Assembly (NCBI GenBank): GCA_030248135.1
Contig: JASANC010001810.1
Span: forward strand, 124,001 to 188,000
DNA length: 64,000 nt
Reading direction: 5' to 3'
DNA from: Theristus sp. LFF4_11
Lineage: Eukaryota; Nematoda; Chromadorea; Monhysterida; Xyalidae
Made by a program: the position numbers and the translations under genes. This document shows positions 1 through 10,996 of the stretch, in pieces. Each line of letters begins with the position of its first letter. Within the stretch, counting starts at the first letter, position 1. The notes beneath the pieces were generated by a model. That model was not told where the DNA came from. It ran no database searches and saw nothing but the letters and a program-made list of their open reading frames with translations.

Positions 1-717
1 AGAAGGTGCCTGAGCAGAGAAAAGTTGTGTTTCTGAGCAGCAGTGGTTGTGATGTGAAGTTCCAAAATTGCTTTGTTATTTGACTCCAGGTGTTGAACAA
101 AGTTGCACGGACACCGAATTATTTGTTGTTAGATGTAGTCATGCTGACGCAGAAAATTTGGGCTGACGCAAAATTTTTCGACCATTTGTGTCAATTGACT
201 TGACGCAGAAAAATTTTCACCCTCGTACATCAAAAATTTACACATGCAAGCACACAACACATAGCCGTGTTTCTGAGAGGTCAGTTTGTGTGACACTTAG
301 TTTGCGACAAAAAAATGGGGAGGGGTCGACGTCGCGCAGCCACCCGACCCGGGACAGGCTAGAAATGTCTGGCGTGCACACCTCTGGTGGCGAACGCTGA
401 TTCTTGAATACAACTGGCGCATTGATATTGCTGCTTGAGTTCGTGTGGCCCACGTGCGGGACTTGCGATTCAGACACGCTGCTTGGCTGTTGCACCAGTT
501 AACGGAAACAGACGCCTGTAATAAAACTATGAAACTTGAATCTCGCGTGCTGATTGGCTGCATCGAGCTGGCGGGATTTAACCAGTGAACACAATGTAAA
601 AGCAGCCAATTAGCGAATTGATTGCCTATGTAGTTCGAGTGTCCATACGACCAGCCAGTGAAGCGCAGCCATTCAGATGCAAGTGCAATGAACAGCCCCG
701 ATCACTTCTCTTTACAG
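1..717. other. Unassigned DNA at the left edge
   Basis: No gene could be supported here. Open frames on both strands are short and have no recognisable domain. Part of it (about 300-500) is GC-richer than the rest and could hold an exon of a neighbouring gene, but no frame was convincing. A copy of the dispersed GATTGGCTG motif lies near 549. Confidence 0.3.
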
Positions 718-860
718 CCCCAAGCTCAACACTGACCTCGACGCACTCCACGGTCACCGAATCGTCGTTCGTGAAACCGAAGCGCGAAACTGAACCGCGC
801 ACGGACACCGACCACGACAAGGCGCAGTTGGTAGTTGAGGATGACACCACGGATGTGTGA
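718..860 (+). CDS. Possible last coding exon of an unknown plus-strand gene
   Basis: A pyrimidine-rich stretch ending in TTTACAG is followed at 718 by an open frame that runs to a TGA at 858-860. The 47-residue tail is rich in Ser, Thr and charged residues and ends in an acidic stretch (VVEDDTTDV). The segment is richer in GC than the flanking DNA, as real exons in this window are. A plus-strand AATAAA at 1691-1696 could serve as a polyadenylation signal. If real, the gene converges on ZC3H15. No family is recognised, and no upstream exon was identified with confidence, so this may be chance. Confidence 0.25.
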
Positions 861-2288
861 ATCGTTGCAACAGAAAAGTTGGCAACACTGAAAACGTGTA
901 CTGCACTGAACTTCATTGAGCAACTAACTAAATAACTGGACACGCACATTATTCAAGTATAGTGAATCCGTTTTTTCTTCTCTTCGCTTTTTCTGGATTT
1001 TACTCCAGTTTATGATCTTCCTTCGATTTTACGTGTGCTGCTGCTGTTTTATCCTGTTTTTTTTCGGCAGTTTTTTCTTGTTTCGTTTTTTTAGTTTCAG
1101 ACCCGTCGTTGCAATTTCTCGCTTCATAAAACTCTCACTTTTCTTGTGGTCTTTTTTTAGTTGACAAACCGTCGATTACAACTGTTTTTGGTTTCGTCTG
1201 TGATATAGCGCTGTCAAAATCAATCATTTTCGACCAATCAAAAAATACGTACACTTTCTGTTATACTCACATTATTGGTTGTTTTCTGGCAAACTTCACT
1301 TTGTTCACTGGCAGATACTTAGAGACCAAAATCGAAATTTAATTTTATCAGAAAATATGTTCGTGACTTGGTATACCCGTTCATCCCGTTGCTATTTTTT
1401 CTTCGTTGCTTGAATCATGGTTGTGCATAGTTTTTTTGATTTGACGTTCGTGAAAATTTATATTTCGTTTTTTCTTCTACTAAGATTTTTTATCCGTCGT
1501 GCCATGCGTAACTCTTGAGCGAACCGGCAGAAACTGTTTAATATTTGTTGTTCGTTATTTTTTTCACTTCCATGTATCAAAAATATTGTTGATTCTGCTG
1601 CAGCTGTCGGTAATTATAAGTTGCTAGATTGGACAGAATGAAATACAGAATTTCAAAAGTGAACTCTCACATCTATTCAGTCCAGTGAGCAATAAACGCA
1701 AAATACTTGCAACTATTTGTAGCAATACAAGTCAAAATTCAAAACCAGTAATAATGTAAACGCCATTGCGTTCGATACAAACAGAATCGTTTCTTAAGTA
1801 TATTTTGTCTATGATTGGCAATATGATATTACAAACCCTAGTTCTCACATTTTGACAATTGTTGGACCTGGAACAAACGGCGGTTGAAACAAACATGCAA
1901 AAAAATCAAACCGATATCGCAGACGTAGCTTTGTTTTGTTGATTGAGTAGCACTGTCCATTGTCAGAAGCTGTCACACAAGTGATTGAGCAGTTATGCCA
2001 TTATTGCTGTGCGCGTTAATGCCTGACAGGTTCCAACAAACAGACTACAATGAAAAGACCTCTTTCAGCAACAAGTCACAAAGTGAGACAAAAGAAGACT
2101 GAAACAAATTAACCAACTCAATGTCGGGGACGGGAAGTACCGTCAAACACACCAACCACCAGTGTCATTCCTCAAGATCAGAGTGAATCAGAATTCAACC
2201 AATCAGAGAAACCATTCAGAAACTGACCACTCACCAATCAAAATCAGCGGGTGTGTTTGACTGTCATTCATTATGGCCAACTGGCGTG
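861..2288. other. AT-rich intergenic region or 3' UTRs
   Basis: There is no coding signal. It lies between the possible plus-strand exon ending at 860 and the stop codon of ZC3H15 at 2289, so it should contain the 3' UTR of ZC3H15 and possibly that of a convergent gene. The plus strand has AATAAA at 1691-1696. No exact AATAAA was seen on the minus strand here, so the ZC3H15 polyadenylation site is unassigned. Confidence 0.4.
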
Positions 2289-4827
2289 TTAAGTGACGTC
2301 ATTTGAGGACGACGGAACATTCGGATCGTCATTCAATCGAACGCCATTCAGCCGCCTATCCAGCTGCTCAGGATCATCACTGTCCGAGTTCTCATCAAAG
2401 TCATCGTCGTCGACGAGGTCGTCCGCATTGAAGAGCTCCTCGTTGAACGCTCCGCAAACGGCCGCTGTATCGTGTTTAGCGTCAGTAACGCCATTCGAGA
2501 CACCGCTGGCCACGGCGGCGACATCGTCGTTGTCCTCGTTCTCATCGTGGTCAATGTTGTCGAGTTCATCGTCAATCATGCCCTCGTAGAACATCGCCTC
2601 GTCAATGTCGTGCAGCTCGATCTTGTCGTCCTGGGCGGTTTGCAGATTGCGAGAATTGCGGGAATGTGACAGTGATACGTACATGATCGGATTCGACTGC
2701 ACCCCCTCGATGGAGGATGACGCCCTTTCGTCGCCAGTGTGGCCCTCTCTCATGTCACCAAGTTGCCACCAACTCACTACCTACACACGGGTTGATCGAC
2801 AAAATATCGAAAGTCACCGGAATCGAGATACGGCGCAGATCACTGGTGCCCTAAGAGCAGAGCGGGGGAGGTGTGGAAACGTAGAAACTGTCCTTTTGCG
2901 GCGAGAGACTACGGGACAGTTCGCATCCATTCAACCGCAGGTGTATCTGCGGCTCTCTGGAGTGGCCACAAGTTAACGGACAAAGATTGCCGTCAGAGCT
3001 GAAGCAAACGCCAACCTGATTTTCGTGCGGCTCATTGTGGTAGTTGGTGTCATCGGCGTCTTCGTCGTCGTCGGCGACCATGTCCGGGTTGAACGTGAAC
3101 AGATCGCGCCCGCTGAGGCCGACCGCGCGTCCCGCCTTGTACTCGGTGCGTTTATGGCGCTCCACGTCCTGGCGCGTCTTCTGTTTCTCGCGCAACTTTC
3201 GCTTCTTCCACGCCATGAACGTCTCGAACGTCACCTTGGTCAGATTGCTGCCGAGTGCGGCGCGCTGTGCGGAGCAGTTGAACATTTCTTGATCTTGACC
3301 GTACATCTTGCAGCAACCAATCACCGTAACAGATGAAAAACAGAATTCTGAGCAACACCACTAAAAACTTCTTCACGTGACAATAAACGAGAAAATAAAC
3401 TTCAAATCACCTCCTTCTCAACGAGCTCCTCAATGGTGATCTGATCTTCCTTCTTCGCCTCCTCCAGTTTCTTTCTGTCCTTTTGCAGCACGTAGCCTTG
3501 CGGCAATGCATGTCGATAGATACACGTCTCGCCATTCGGACATTCCCAGAACCAGCCATACTTGGCGTTCTCCACAGCGTCCAAGAAATATTTGCAGATC
3601 TGAACGTTTTATAATTCAAAGGGAATGGCATTTGACATAGTAGGGCAATAGTAAGGTAATAGGGTGACGTCAGAGTTGATAGTTGATAGGGTAATATTGA
3701 CTAGTCGTACTGCGAATCACACGTCAAACAATTGCGCCAAAGTTGGCATTGAATCCATGAACAGGAAAAATGAATTCAAGCAGACTTCAATGCTGCACAG
3801 TTATCTCTGAGATTCAGGCTAAACTAATTGGAGAACATCTGAACGCACAATGGCAGTCTTCGGCTTCTGTTTCTCGGACTCGCCGTGTTTCTTGTCGACC
3901 ACCTCAGCGAGCTTCGCATCGTCCCAGTTGTCCATCGTGTCGTCGTTCTCTCGACTGTCGACGTACAGGTTCTTCTTCTCAGTCATTCGATCCACGGCCA
4001 AGTCGTGGCTGAACTTGCACTTTGCGCCCTTGCCGCACATGCCCTGCTTGAAGAACACGCACAGCACCGATTTCGGGTCGACGTCTGAAAACAGGACATT
4101 TGAATCGAACACAACCACCATATCCATCGACATACAGACGCATTACACCGAGCTTTGAGGAAGACCCGTTCATACTGACGTATGCGTGCACGCCAGGTCT
4201 TGCGCTCTTGCAAAGTACCGTCCATGGAGACGTGCCTTTATGTCAACAAACAGACCTTTGCCAAGTTTTGGCATCTCAGTGACAGGCTTCAGTATCTTCG
4301 TCAGCTCTGCGATTTCGTCCTTCGCTTTCTCCTTCTTCTTGCGTTCCTCGAATTTTTCAGCTTCCAACTAAAATTGCGGAGAAATTGCCAGATCTTCAGA
4401 TCTAACATGTTAGTGGTATGCTTGAAACTAGTCACTGTTCGTATCATCAAGGATGATTTGTTCACGTTTTGTATTAACCTTGCACTAGAATTTTGTAACC
4501 GTGCGAAAAAAGAGAAACAAATAGGCAAAGCCTTTTTCAAACAAGGCAACAAAAACAAAACCACAACACTGACCGCCTTAGCACTCTTGCCACCATGTTT
4601 CACTTGCAAGTTGACCGTTTGAATAAACTTTTGTTGTTTGGCGCCTTTCTTGTTCTTCAGGCCGAAGGTTTTGTCCTGAAAAAAATTGTTTCAAGCACAT
4701 TACATGACTAAATCTGCATGGAATTTTTGGTGGAAAGAAGAAAAAAACCATCACTTACCTCGACGATCTTCTCCTTCTTTTTCTGCTCGGTCTTTTTGCT
4801 CGCCCCGGAATCTTTTTTCGGTGGCAT
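2289..4827 (-). CDS. ZC3H15: Zinc finger CCCH domain-containing protein 15 (DFRP1)
   Basis: Seven exons: 4759-4827, 4574-4675, 4256-4367, 3849-4084, 3411-3599, 3016-3264 and 2289-2630. They join in frame to about 432 aa (human 426). In the known family this protein binds and stabilises the GTPase DRG1 and acts in translation in the cytoplasm. The N-terminus is the lysine-rich start typical of the family (MPPKKD...), followed by a conserved [17 protein letters not shown] block. The first CCCH finger is Cys103-x7-Cys111-x5-Cys117-x3-His121. The second uses Cys193-x5-Cys199-x3-His203, with an upstream Cys at 175. A KKRK-rich helix and an acidic C-terminus (exon 7) follow. The weakest junction is the exon 7 acceptor at 2631, which has a poor pyrimidine tract. 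The gene lies head-to-tail behind the dynein gene. Confidence 0.93.
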
Positions 4828-5782
4828 TTTCGATCCGCGGCGCTCGAAAGCGTTCGGGAAAGGGCAAACCCAAACTTTTCTTATCCTGCTAATAAAAAAA
4901 CTACCTTTGGTTTATTAAAACATCATTTTCATGAAAGAGAATCCCGATAATGAAAGGGTCGGCTTCAGCAACCATTTGAGTCACAACGAATAGCCGATAC
5001 AATCTACCAAAAACGTTTATTTTTGAGTACATGAACCGTGTATGTCACGAACAAAACGGATGAAAAGATAAAGAAAGATGCACCCTCGGACGAGAGCTAC
5101 GAAAATCGTTTTAATGGTCAAAACCAGTTGATAGAAAAAAAGATACACATTACATAGAACACATCTACACATCAGATAATTACACAGATGCACCCAGAAT
5201 AAAAACCCGAAAAACATTGCCAAATTACCAGATAAAAGGGGACTCATAAAAAATGCAAACAAAAATGACTTGCATTCGAATCACAATCCTATGGAGACGG
5301 AAAAGTTGAGTGAAAAATAAAGCAATTCGCTGAAATAAAGTTAACCGTAAATATTTTCCGGGCATTGCCGCATAGTGTAAAAAGCATGAACCAAAATAAA
5401 GTAAGATTTTGCTCGAGTAAAAGAAAAAAGTCACACCATAAGGAGCATGTTGCACGTGTGTTCCAGCAAATGTGATAAAATTCGAAAAGCCTATTATTTA
5501 GATATTTAGAAGTTAAAGCTGCCAAACCAACCAACCATTTCTAAAAAACTTGAGAAATGAAGAACCGATTTATAGCCAAAAAATAACATGATTCGCGGGT
5601 TATTGATAACGTGAAAACGTGTGCAAACCAAACAAAGAACCCAAAACTGCTACTCATAAGAACAAACCATAACCAATTTCATTACTGACCTCATCCAAGC
5701 AGTCAGTTCAATGTCATCATGGAGGTTGCAAGAACTGAAGAAGGACACCGAGGACAGTTTCTCAAAATCACCAGCCATTCAA
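4828..5782 (-). other. Dynein 3' UTR and ZC3H15 5' leader
   Basis: This AT-rich stretch separates the dynein stop codon (5783) from the ZC3H15 start codon (4827). On the minus strand AATAAA occurs at 4911-4916 and again near 5016-5021, either of which could polyadenylate the dynein transcript. About 25 nt beyond the first one is a splice-acceptor-like TTTTTTTATTAGCAG ending at 4886, 59 nt upstream of the ZC3H15 ATG. No other feature was seen. Confidence 0.5.
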
Positions 5783-8700
5783 TCAGAGAATACTCGTTGC
5801 ACAGATCACGGCAACCCCGCGTTCATAGTAGCTCGCCGCGTCCGTCTGCTGGCCTGTGGCGAAATTCAACGTGAACAACATCGCACGGCGGTCGGCGTAC
5901 AAATAGACGGGCAGCTTGATCGTGGCAGCCGCCTGCTCCGCGGACGTCGCAGTGCCGCCGGGCGTGTGCTGCCAACGGAGACGCACGGCCGGCAGATCGG
6001 TGTAGATCTGGTCGGTCAACGAGAGCTCGTGGCCGGACGCACACGACGCGCCCATCAGACGCATGCCTGTGCACAAGAGCACTATTGACAGATGGTCGTG
6101 CCCTGCTTGCCATGATTGACTTTGTCGTTTTCAAAGTTGAACGACGAATTTGGAAGAACACCAACTACAATGAATTGGGAACACGGGATATGCAAGATTA
6201 GAACTGAATGCTCAATGATCGAGTGTAGCTTGAGCTGGGTACCACGAAGCTCGAATGCGACACGCTGATTGGCCACCGATCTGCAGCACCCCTCTTGTTC
6301 ACAAATAGCCAAGTAAGGAAGCGCTAATCGCTTGGTTGCATGCAATCTAAGAAGCAACTTTTTTATCAATCAAACAACTAGCTTTATGTGGCAAAAACAG
6401 GTCTCTCAAACCACAAAGTGCATACTTGCTAGTTGCTACCACAATAGAGACTTCCCGAGTTTTTCTGCTTTTTATTTTCTTCTCTCCAACTGCACTGGGC
6501 AAACTCACCAGCCACCCCAAAGCTGCAGTCATCCAAGTCGAGTTTATCAAAGGCAGCGGCAACGGTCACTTGCAACGACAACTCTTCGAGTGCCCATGCG
6601 TTCGCTTGTGCCACGTACTGCCGGGACGCAGTGATGTACGCCTCCGCTGAGAACAGACCGCCGAGCCACACGTGCACCTGCTGCAATGCGACACGCCACA
6701 CTTGAATCGCAATACTGAACGCAGTTAGATTGGACATCAAAAAAAACGTGAAACTTGCAGTTCCAGTAACTCAAAGCATCGTGTTGCTCATATGCCTTTT
6801 TGGCTGCATTATTTCCGTCAATCCGTCGCATGGATAGCGAACTTTTCATGACTTCACCACAAAACTTGCAAAAAATAAAACCAATAAGCAACCAATCAGT
6901 TCTAACACCAAATTCAATCATGACGCCAACCTTGAGCGCTTTCGCAGACCCGTCCGCTGCAGCATCGGCCACTTTCTGCAGTTGGCGAATTCGATCGGCA
7001 AAATCGAGCACCCACTGAATCACGGTGAGACCGACGGGCACCGAATAGCGCAGCCAACGTTCCGGAATGATGCCTGCAAATTATTACATTACAAATCAAC
7101 CATTACATCAAGTCTAGCGAGGCGCAAAAAGCCACCATTTCCAAGCTCACAAGTGCTCTTTGTTCCACACAAGTGTTCCACACAAATTCTGACTGATTCA
7201 TACAAACAAGGCGTATTCCAAACTTTTACGTGCATGATGGGAATGGCATGTTTTCGTCAATTTACCAAACTGCGCGTTCGATCAGCTTACGATCACCTTT
7301 GGTCAAGTTGGACGTCAACAGCCGATGGTCGTTTGTCTGTTTTTTGAGCGCTTGACAGATCAACTGCACGTCCTCGAGGTCGCGTCGCACGGTCTGCAGC
7401 AGGCGACTGCCGAACTGAACTTCGCGCTCAAAGAAACGATACAGCGGATCCCTGATGTTGTCGGCGGTACGTTTCAGTGGTTTCAGACTCTGCAAGTTGC
7501 ATTAGAAAACGATCAGAACAAGTGTCACACAGAAAATACAACACCGCAACGCTAAAACACATATGTAATTGTGTCATTCAAATCCCCAGTCAAACCGTCT
7601 CATTTCAATATCAAATCGTTGTTTCGAAAATTCACCAATACCCGCCACCGGAGTTAAACTAGAACTAGAATTCTATAACTAGAACAAGCACTCGGCTGAA
7701 GCACCTTTGGCAGCAACTTCAGCCACTGCGTGCTCGCGTCCAGCAGTTGTCGCATCCACTGCGGCCGCACGTCCTGTGTCGATCCGTCGGTGGTCGTCGC
7801 CGGTGTGTACGCCAACTCCTCGTCTTCGCCGGACATTTGCAGGATCTTTGCGATCGTTGCTTGGCCTGAATGAACGCAGAATAAAATCAATACAAATGTA
7901 AAAATCTTTCCCGTATCAAACTAATATACAAGAGGAAATATTCGTTGGAGTTTTAATGTGCACCGTCACCGATTGGATCAAAAAAATCCTAGAAAAAGGG
8001 AAAACAAACAAAACAAAACTGTCGCCGGAAACCAAACGCCGCTCAACTGAAAAAATAACTTTTTATCAGAAAATGTTCCAAAAACAATAATCTGAAACGA
8101 ATAAATAGTCGACAGTATAAAAATCAGCAAGAAATGTGGTGGATTCTTTGAAGGTTCATTACCGACGGCTGGTTCAGTTTCCTCGTCTTCAGCCTCTTGC
8201 ATTTTTTGCAAGCAGCCGCTTATAACGCGAGCTAGAACGGAGATTTAGAGAAACACGAGCAATACGACAAAAATATGTTATGTTTCAAGCACGCAATATA
8301 CGAAGGAAAACTGGCAATTTGTCACTGTAAAGTTTGTTATCGCGCCGCGATATATGAAATTTAAAAAAAACTGTTGTTGCGAATACAATCAAATTGGCCA
8401 CCCACGGTATATACAGTATGTCCTGCATTTAGCAACAACATGCCTTTTTGTAGAAACGATTGGTGTGGTATACCGCAGTCGGAGAAAACACGCCCTTCAT
8501 GTGAATTATTTATTGAGATTATGATTTCAAGCACGCATGGTTATGGCAGACACATGGTTCGTTCTAAAGTCAGTCCTCTCATCAATCTTCAACAAGCATT
8601 TTCACAGTCACACATCAGTCTTTTAGCAGCAACCAGTCAGACCCGTGCGAGTCTGCGAATTCGCAACCTCAGCTCGAAAATTTCTCGCGGCTTGCGGGTC

Positions 8701-10996
8701 ACCGGTCACGGCGGCACCATGGTACCCCACAAGTGCGCACAGGCCTGGTGCCTCAAACTGCACGCGCAAACACTCACCGCGGTCAGTGAGCAGCACTTTC
8801 TCGGCGTTGTTCGGCAGTCCGAGCCACATGGGCGCCTGCAGCTGTTTGATGTTGTCCGTCCACTCAACGAACTGCTCACGGCGAGTGCCATCGGGCACGC
8901 ACAGGTTGTTGTGCTTGCCGTCGATGTTGGTGATCAGCACGCAGTCCGGGTCGAAGCTGTGCGCCGTGAACAGACGGTGGATGAAACAGTCGAGCAGCGT
9001 CTGTGTGTTGAGCAAATGCGTGAAAACTGGGTGAAATTACTGCAAAGATTGGGTGAAACTCGGTACAACAGAACGAGAATGTGCTGATTTTGGTCTGGCA
9101 GACATTCGATCATTCGATACTATTAGAGTCAATCAATCAGTGCTTGGCCTCACACTCGTGGTGAAAACCAAAGTGACACTGTTTTCAGCCAAACCTGATC
9201 AAACGCGTTGTCAATACGGCCACCATAGATGCACTGCGAGAGCAGCGTCTGCAATGCGTCCCAGGGCACCTTGTCCGGTGGCAGGTTGGAACGACCCTGA
9301 AGCACAATGCACACCATTGAAACAGAACGAAAACCGGTCAGTTCGAAAAATCAGATTAGATCTTTTGTGATGGAACACGTGGTTTGCAAGTAAATCATGT
9401 AAATCATTCTCGTTTTTCACTGTAATAGTTTCTTTGGAACCCGACCACTAATAAGTACGGGCGTTGCTGTTAGTTTCCAGTGTGTTCTGACTTCCGTGAC
9501 ACCAAGAATGTCGCAACAATTCACACCACCAACCATGGCGGTCGCATCGACACACGCATCCAGAGTGTCACACGCCATTCGGAAGTCAGCCTCCGAGAAT
9601 TCGTACTTTTTCGCCCATCCGAGCGGCGTGTAACGGAGGCGTTCTTGCACGAGCGCATGGAACCAGGCGAGCACGAAGTACAGCCGTGCTCGCTCCACCG
9701 GTGCCTGCGGTTGTGTGCATTACGTTTGTGGGGTACGTTTCATGTTCGTTTTCAAAAACTGGTGCCTGTATAGGGTTGGCACAGGAAAAAAACGGTTTCT
9801 TTTCCGTTTTAAAACCGGTTTTTTTCAGTTTTTTTCTCTTGAAAAAATAAAGAACCGGTTTTTTACCTTAAAAATTTTCAAACTTCGTGGCCAAAAATCA
9901 CAATTCTTTGTTGGATTGATAAAATGTAAAATTATATTTTTGAAAAAACGGTGCAGTGAACTGTGTCGAACTGAACTGGTGAAGCATCATTTTGCTTTTG
10001 TGGCAAGGGTCAAGTGAAATACGATGAAGACAAGGTGACTGCTAAACTAAGTGCATATGCAGACTGACTGATCATGTTGTCGATTTGCAAAGATTAACTG
10101 ATGAAATGTTATTTTTCGAACGCAATCCGCTACCGGTTTCACTTTGCAGTTCTGAAAATCTCGCCCCCTAATCGGGGTCGGCTATCCGGTCTCCTTGTTG
10201 CAACCGTCCCTCCCCGCGCTCCACACCTACACGGTCACTGCCCAGTCTTTGTTTTCAATTTATTGAACGTGCTGGAAACCAATAAAATCGAAATTGATTT
10301 GATTTGAAACAAAAAATTGGGTACCTTAGGTAGCGTTGGGTGGCAAAAATAGCAAATTGGGTCGGTTGTAAGCCCGAAAACAGCATTTTATGCTGCTCAA
10401 AATCACTAATTTTGATGTATTTCCTATTTTGAGTTCAAGGTGCCAAGCTCTGGAAAGTTTAGGAGGTGGGAAGCATTCGGTTTTTTATGGTTTTAAAACG
10501 GTTTTAAAACGGAAAAGAAACCGGTTTTTTTCCTGGCAATATAAAAAACCGGTTTTTTACCAACCCTACCTGTGCATGACAAACCGGCGTTTTTTCAAGC
10601 AACTGGCGTGTCATTTCGGTTATGAGGCAACCTTGGGTGGATAATGTGATAATAAATAATATAACAGCGCATAAAAGAGGCCTCTTCTACACATCAGTGT
10701 GACCAGGCCAAAATGAAGAGAACATTCTCTTTTTTATACTAGAACATTCATTTTTTACACTCTTTGGTTGATTTCTTCATTATTCCAAAAATCTTTTTTT
10801 TGAAACACAAAGACTCTAAGAAAAATGACCGCCGTGATCCGACATAGCCGGTTGCGTTCTCAGCCACTAATCTCCGACCAACCTTGCTCATGCGATTCAC
10901 CGGAATCGTGCTGAACGTTCGCAGCAGATTTGCCTTGATGCCTGGCGGCGGTTCGTACACAAAGATGCGACCGGTACGCAGCAGGTTCACGGGCAA
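5783..10996 (-). CDS. DYNC1H1: Dynein heavy chain exons 71-80: AAA6 end and C-terminal domain
   Basis: Exons: 10883-10996, 9534-9704, 9195-9296, 8778-9000, [8163-8231 optional], 7705-7865, 7297-7489, 6931-7073, 6509-6680, 5783-6066 (residues 4167-4686 without the optional exon). Conserved blocks include [68 protein letters not shown] and the terminal [16 protein letters not shown]. The C-terminal domain tunes motor force and processivity in animals. The exon 74 acceptor at 9001 was chosen because it restores the exact family spacing after FDQ. Confidence 0.92.

Noticed and set aside
2293..2589. Plus-strand Ser-rich frame opposite the ZC3H15 last exon
   Set aside because: It is the mirror of an acidic (GAT/GAC-rich) exon and has no independent signal.
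8374..9087. 237-residue plus-strand frame
   Set aside because: It overlaps dynein exon 74 in antisense and shows no domain.
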